From NCBI RefSeq assembly GCF_900166965.1, contig NZ_FUZI01000013.1, forward strand, positions 1-64,000: 64,000 nt of DNA, in the 5' to 3' direction. The notes below the pieces were generated by a model that did not search any database, had not been told where the DNA came from, and saw nothing but the letters and a program-made list of their open reading frames with translations. This document shows, piece by piece, positions 60,111-64,000 of this stretch (position 1 is the stretch's first letter; each line of letters opens with the position of its first letter). This DNA comes from Photobacterium piscicola (GTDB taxonomy: Bacteria > Pseudomonadota > Gammaproteobacteria > Enterobacterales > Vibrionaceae). Made by a program: the position numbers and the translations under genes.

Positions 60111-60377
60111 CTATTTGATAATACCGCGCGCACGTAAAATAGCGGTTTTAAAATCGTTTTCGCAATCTTTAGCAAGACCAGGAATCATGGCGTCTTTATC
60201 ACTATTGCGCATTTTTAAATGGTAAATTAAGACATCATCAGTCAGTGATTCTAGTGGACCTTGGTATTTTGCTTCTGCTGCTAATTTTAGTAAGAACTCA
60301 ACTAAGTTAAGATCAGGATCTTTTTTCCACTCAGGGTGCAGTAATTCAATCAGTTCATTAACGCGATGGGTTTTCAT
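60111..60377 (-). CDS. yihD: Conserved protein YihD (DUF1040)
   Basis: The 88-aa protein is close to E. coli YihD (89 aa). It shares the core segments [24 protein letters not shown] and [20 protein letters not shown]. The function is not established. GGAG precedes the ATG. In E. coli it also lies next to srkA-dsbA. Confidence 0.94.
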   Translation of the reverse strand: MKTHRVNELIELLHPEWKKDPDLNLVEFLLKLAAEAKYQGPLESLTDDVLIYHLKMRNSDKDAMIPGLAKDCENDFKTAILRARGIIK

Positions 60378-60502
60378 TGTTAACTCCGTAGCTTGGGCTG
60401 AATCAATCGTTATACGATTGTATTATCATTATTTTAGTGTGGATAAATTATAACAAACCCTGCTCGGTTACAATGAATGTCTTATGCCAAAATATTGTTA
60501 AT

Positions 60503-60524
60503 AAAAAAGCAGCCAAAGCTGCTT
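60503..60524 (-). terminator. Rho-independent terminator after the small unknown gene
   Basis: On the minus strand AAGCAGC and GCTGCTT form a 7-bp perfect stem around TTTG, followed by T6. It lies 10 nt past the stop at 60535, which supports a real transcript there. Confidence 0.85.
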
Positions 60525-60534
60525 AATATTAGGG

Positions 60535-60735
60535 TTAACGTTGTTGCTGTTGACTGTTAATCAGTTCAGGCAATATTTGTTGCTGATCTAATTGTGCATC
60601 GGCGCTGGTTAAATGCACGTCAGTCGTGAGCGATTTTTTCGCATTAACCTTAAAATGTGGAGCGTGGGAAGTGGCACGTAAACGTGATGGGCTACGTGGG
60701 GTACTTGCATACCTGACGGGGGATGCTGGGCGCAT
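60535..60735 (-). CDS. Small basic protein, function unknown
   Basis: A 66-aa frame: MRPASPVRYASTPRSPSRLR at the N-terminus, rich in arginine, serine and proline, and a glutamine-rich C-terminus (LINSQQQQR). I do not recognise it and no domain is evident; it looks partly disordered. AGGTG lies 4 nt before the ATG and a good terminator lies 10 nt after the stop. A longer overlapping frame on the same strand (60609-60848) has poorer features. Could be a non-coding RNA locus instead. Confidence 0.45.
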   Translation of the reverse strand: MRPASPVRYASTPRSPSRLRATSHAPHFKVNAKKSLTTDVHLTSADAQLDQQQILPELINSQQQQR

Positions 60736-61080
60736 ATGTCACCTATTGTCAGGCTCATCCATGGCCAAAAAATTAAAAATATTTCTGAAGGGAAAACTCC
60801 CTGCTGGGTAGAACCCATCCACCAGAATATTGCTTGGTTATTAATCAAATCGCGCTGAGGATAGCAACCAGATAATTAAAAGTCGAGCATAAAATGAGCA
60901 ATAAAATGCTAATATCTAATTATTACGTTGTTTATATAGTAACTATTGCAATAATTGCCCCCTTGATGCACCGTGTCGTTCGATCTTTATCGAAATAAAG
61001 GTTACGGCAGTAGCGAGCATTTAGGATTACACTAATTTAGCGCTAGTGAGTAGTACAACAGAAGCCTTGGGAGAGGATCT
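60736..61080. other. Intergenic region before the GntR-family gene
   Basis: No gene supported. A perfect inverted repeat TTCGAT/ATCGAA around CTTT lies at 60979-60994, and CACTA/TAGTG arms lie near 61030-61050. Either could be an operator for the GntR-family protein downstream. No firm promoter was identified. Confidence 0.35.
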
Positions 61081-61758
61081 ATGGATCAGCAGCAGCAACG
61101 TATTGTTGCCAATCGTAACTTATCTTACCGATTAGCAGAGTCTATTGGTCGTCGTATCTTAATTGGTGATCCTGCCCCTGGCGGTATTTTACCGGGCGAA
61201 GTTGAGTTAGGCGAAATGTATGGTGTGAGCCGTACTGCCGTTCGTGAAGCTATAAAAATGTTAGCCGCGAAAGGCATGGTATTGCCTCGTCCTCGTATTG
61301 GTACGCGAGTAATGCCAAAGAAAAATTGGAATTATCTTGATCAAGATTTATTGGCTTGGTTAGATTTTGATTCGGACTCACAGTTGATCATGGAGTATCA
61401 AAAAGTCCGGTTAACATTAGAGCCTGAAGCGGCGGCATTGGCCGCTGAACATGCAACAGCAGAAGATCGACTGGAGTTCGAACTGCTGATGCAGCAAATG
61501 CACCAAATGAAAGACAATTTTGATCAAGAGCGTTGGATTGAGATTGATACCCGCTTTCATCAATTGGTTTATTTTTCTTCAGGAAATCATTTTATTAGCC
61601 CATTTGGAAACTTGTTCAAAGCGGTGTTTGAAAATTATTTTAGAGTCGTAACCCGCGAGCAAGTGATGAAGCTTGATGTCCATCAGCGGATTGTTGATGG
61701 TATTTTAGAGCATGATCCAGACGCTGCCCGTCAAGCAACGTTAGAGCTATTGCAATAA
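61081..61758 (+). CDS. GntR-family regulator, FadR/FCD subgroup
   Basis: The 225-aa protein has a winged helix in residues 15-80 (GGILPGEVELGEMYGVSRTA, VREAIKMLAAKGMVLPRPRI). An all-helical FCD effector domain follows (VRLTLEPEAAALAAEHATA, IEIDTRFHQLVYFSSGNHF). The C-terminus stops early at ATLELLQ, perhaps 10-20 residues shorter than usual for DgoR-like members. Strong GGAGAGG ribosome site. No metabolic genes are adjacent, so the ligand (often a sugar acid) is unknown. Confidence 0.86.
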   Translation: MDQQQQRIVANRNLSYRLAESIGRRILIGDPAPGGILPGEVELGEMYGVSRTAVREAIKMLAAKGMVLPRPRIGTRVMPKKNWNYLDQDLLAWLDFDSDSQLIMEYQKVRLTLEPEAAALAAEHATAEDRLEFELLMQQMHQMKDNFDQERWIEIDTRFHQLVYFSSGNHFISPFGNLFKAVFENYFRVVTREQVMKLDVHQRIVDGILEHDPDAARQATLELLQ

Positions 61759-61775
61759 TCAATAAATGACACTAC

Positions 61776-61799
61776 GGAGCCAAATGGCTCCTTTTTTTT
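61776..61799 (+). terminator. Rho-independent terminator after the GntR gene
   Basis: GGAGCC and GGCTCC form a 6-bp stem around AAAT, followed by T8. Confidence 0.9.
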
Positions 61800-61914
61800 A
61801 TCAATTTCAAAACTGGCACAAATTGACCAACAAAAGGTTGCTTAATTTAAGCTTACAAGTGTAAGCTGAAAAGCAGTAGTTAGTGAATTAAGTGTCTTTT
61901 GGGATATATAAACC

Positions 61915-62571
61915 ATGAATAATGTGATCAAACGTGAGCTAGGTTATTCAACAGCGGAAGAAGTCGCGAATAGTGTCAGTCACGGTCTCGGACTGTTGTT
62001 TTCAGTGTTTGGTCTGTATTTATTGCTAGATAAAGCCTTTTCATTGCAAGCTGATACATTAAGTATTGTCAGTTATATTGTTTATGGCGTGAGTATGATT
62101 TTATTGTATCTCGCCTCAACCTTATACCACGCCATTCCAAGTACCGCGGCTAAAAAACCATTAAAGATCTTTGACCATTGTGCGATTTATTTATTAATCG
62201 CTGGTACCTATACCCCGTTTCTATTAATTGCCTTGCGTACACCTCTAGCACTGGGATTAATGGCTATATTATGGGTATTGGCACTGCTGGGTATTGTGGC
62301 TAAAATTATTTTTATCCATCGTTTTAAAAAACTGTCGCTATGGATGTATCTAGCGATGGGATGGGCTTCAGTGATTGTGATTTATCAGTTAGCGATATCA
62401 TTAGCGCCCGGTGGATTAATATTATTGGCGCTTGGTGGTGTGATTTACTCTTTAGGAGTGGTGTTTTACGTTAATAAACGCATTCCGTATAATCATGCTA
62501 TTTGGCATTTATTTGTTTTAGGTGGCTCAATTTGTCATTTTTGTGCGATTTATTTTTATATTAAACCGTAA
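61915..62571 (+). CDS. trhA: Hemolysin III / TrhA family membrane protein (YqfA-like)
   Basis: The 218-aa protein has seven hydrophobic segments of the PAQR fold. The expected polar residues are in [42 protein letters not shown] and [15 protein letters not shown], giving the conserved His/Asp metal cluster. E. coli TrhA (YqfA) is 219 aa and is linked to membrane energetics. Despite the name, haemolytic activity is not implied. Confidence 0.9.
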   Translation: MNNVIKRELGYSTAEEVANSVSHGLGLLFSVFGLYLLLDKAFSLQADTLSIVSYIVYGVSMILLYLASTLYHAIPSTAAKKPLKIFDHCAIYLLIAGTYTPFLLIALRTPLALGLMAILWVLALLGIVAKIIFIHRFKKLSLWMYLAMGWASVIVIYQLAISLAPGGLILLALGGVIYSLGVVFYVNKRIPYNHAIWHLFVLGGSICHFCAIYFYIKP

Positions 62572-62599
62572 CTAACCACGGTAGATTTATCCCTAAAAA

Positions 62600-62622
62600 A
62601 AGAGAGCGCTATGCGCTCTCTT
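62600..62622. terminator. Terminator between trhA and the second trkH
   Basis: AAGAGAGCGC and GCGCTCTCTT form a 10-bp perfect stem around TAT. The minus strand has a T7 run, so it ends the second trkH. It may also act weakly for trhA. Confidence 0.85.
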
Positions 62623-62650
62623 GTTGTTTTTGAGTCTTATTAAAGCGTGA

Positions 62651-64000
62651 TTAATCACGCCAAAAGGCAGGAGCAAAAACCACTAATACGGTTAATATTT
62701 CCAAGCGTCCCATCAGCATGCCTAAACTTAAGGTCCATTTTGATAAATCCGGTAAGCTGGCAAAGTTACCTGTTGGGCCGATCACGGTACCCATACCAGG
62801 ACCGACGTTAGCCACTGCGGTTACTGCACCGGTAATACTGGTGACCGGATCTAAGCCTTGTAATGCTAATACTGCGGCAATCACAATAATGGTCATGATA
62901 AAAGTAAACACTAATGCCACTACTGAACGCACGATATCATCGGTGACTGGACGACCGTTATAGCGTTGAATGAACAGGGCCGATGGGTGAATAGATTGCA
63001 TGATATGTTTACGTAAAAGTGCAAATGCAATTTGGAAGCGGAAAATTTTAATACCGCCACTGGTTGAACCTGAGCAAGCACCAACCAGTAATGTGAACGC
63101 AAAAATAATTGTCGGTAATGGCCCCCAAGCAGTAAAGTCACCTAGACCAAAGCCGGTTGTGGTAACCACTGAGATAATATTAAAAAAGGATAATCTCATC
63201 GCATCAAGGACGGAATAACCTTTATTAAAGATCAGACAACCCGCAACAATCAAACTCGCCACCACCACAAATAAGGTATATCCCTTAACTTGAGCATCCC
63301 CCAACAAGGTGCGAGGATGACGCTTTCTTAATGCTTGAACAAACAATAAGAACGGTAGTCCGCCAGCAAACATAAAGAAGGTTGCTACCCATTGTGCACT
63401 GTGTGAAAAGTGGTTCATTGAACCATCAGAGGTTGAATAACCGCCCGTTGAAAGTGTCGTAAAAGCGTGGTTAATCGCATCAAAGGTGTTCATGCCAGCG
63501 AGCATAAACGCAATGATACACAGCACGGTTAATATCAAATATACATTGATAATATTTTTAGCGACACTTTTGGTACGGGGGGAACTTTTATCTGACCAGT
63601 CTGATGATTCGGTTTGAAAGAGTCGCATACCACCGACGTTAAGCATCGGTAAAATAGCCACCCCCATCACAATAAATCCGACCCCACCAAGCCATTGCAA
63701 CGTCGAACGCCACAGTAAAATACTGGGTGCCATTTGATCGAGGCCGCTTAATACTGTTGAACCTGTGGTGGTGATGCCTGACATGGTTTCAAAATATGCA
63801 TCAGTAAAACTGATGTGATTAATAAACACAAACGGCAGCGCAGCAAACGCACTGGCAACCGTCCACACCAGCGTGGTGATCAGGAACATATCCCGCACAC
63901 TAAGCTTAAATTCGTCAGTTTTCCCGTAAGATAGCAACAAGAACGCCACGGAGTGAGTAATCAGCACTGCCGCTGCGAAATCCATGAAACCTTCGGTGCC
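62651..64000 (-). CDS. TrkH-family potassium transporter (5' end outside window)
   Basis: At least 449 residues are present and the frame stays open to the window edge; the internal ATG at 63985 is probably not the start. Four pore loops are visible: TTTGSTVLSGLD, LSTGGYSTSDGSM, VTTTGFGLGDFTAW and VANVGPGMGTVIGP, each keeping the filter glycine. It ends FAPAFWRD. It is clearly divergent from the TrkH at 1147-2604 (different loops, SSDWSDKSSPRTKSVAKNII instead of the TrkH cytoplasmic segment), so a second K+ system with other regulation or ion preference is plausible. Confidence 0.9.
   Translation of the reverse strand, partial: GTEGFMDFAAAVLITHSVAFLLLSYGKTDEFKLSVRDMFLITTLVWTVASAFAALPFVFINHISFTDAYFETMSGITTTGSTVLSGLDQMAPSILLWRSTLQWLGGVGFIVMGVAILPMLNVGGMRLFQTESSDWSDKSSPRTKSVAKNIINVYLILTVLCIIAFMLAGMNTFDAINHAFTTLSTGGYSTSDGSMNHFSHSAQWVATFFMFAGGLPFLLFVQALRKRHPRTLLGDAQVKGYTLFVVVASLIVAGCLIFNKGYSVLDAMRLSFFNIISVVTTTGFGLGDFTAWGPLPTIIFAFTLLVGACSGSTSGGIKIFRFQIAFALLRKHIMQSIHPSALFIQRYNGRPVTDDIVRSVVALVFTFIMTIIVIAAVLALQGLDPVTSITGAVTAVANVGPGMGTVIGPTGNFASLPDLSKWTLSLGMLMGRLEILTVLVVFAPAFWRD

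Noticed and set aside
60609..60848. 79-aa minus-strand frame overlapping the small unknown gene
   Set aside because: It starts at a TTG without a clear ribosome site and stops within the other frame. The 66-aa frame has better start and end signals.

Overview
The window is a core stretch of a gammaproteobacterial chromosome, most likely chromosome 1 of a Photobacterium or close Vibrionaceae relative. Evidence: the partial 16S 5' end, the gene order dnaA-dnaN-recF-gyrB / amino-acid ABC transporter / rpmH-rnpA-yidD-yidC-mnmE, the order mioC-oriC-mnmG-rsmG-parA-parB-atp, and protein sequences close to Vibrio and E. coli homologues. The genus call is inference from remembered sequences; no search was run.

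Layout. 1-611: 5' end of an rRNA operon (minus strand) with its leader and two tandem promoters, downstream of yigZ-trkH-hemG. 3.5-8.1 kb: fadBA with a FadR operator, then an acuI/yhdH-type reductase. 8.1-11.0 kb: a LysR regulator, tusA, two small membrane proteins and an OmpA-family lipoprotein. 11.3-15.8 kb: glyQS, a parS site and avtA. 15.9-22.2 kb: gyrB-recF-dnaN-dnaA read leftwards from a regulatory region with several DnaA-box-like sites. 22.4-28.7 kb: a polar amino-acid ABC transporter, then rpmH-rnpA-yidD-yidC and mnmE. 28.7-32.2 kb: an accessory island with a degenerate PduO-type adenosyltransferase homologue divergent from a BtuFCD/HmuTUV-type ABC transporter. 32.5-37.6 kb: mioC, oriC, mnmG, rsmG, parAB. 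37.8-44.8 kb: the complete F1Fo ATP synthase operon. 45-49.2 kb: glmU, a DeoR-family regulator and glmS. 49.5-56.5 kb: an XRE regulator and the ilvGMEDA operon with leader peptide and attenuator. 56.7-64 kb: comM, dsbA, srkA, yihD, a small unknown gene, a GntR regulator, a TrhA/hemolysin-III protein and a second TrkH cut by the window edge.

The genes mostly form housekeeping modules: replication initiation and segregation (oriC, DnaA, ParAB, parS), ribosome and tRNA maturation (rRNA, rpmH, rnpA, MnmE/MnmG, RsmG, GlyQS), membrane energetics (ATP synthase, Trk), amino-sugar supply (GlmU/GlmS) and branched-chain amino-acid synthesis. No phage, insertion sequence, CRISPR array or tRNA gene was seen. 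I found no wholly new system. The most novel-looking item is the catalytically degraded PduO-like protein beside a B12/haem-type importer. Next come a small uncharacterised gene at 60535-60735, the oriC and parS sites, and several perfect intergenic hairpins.
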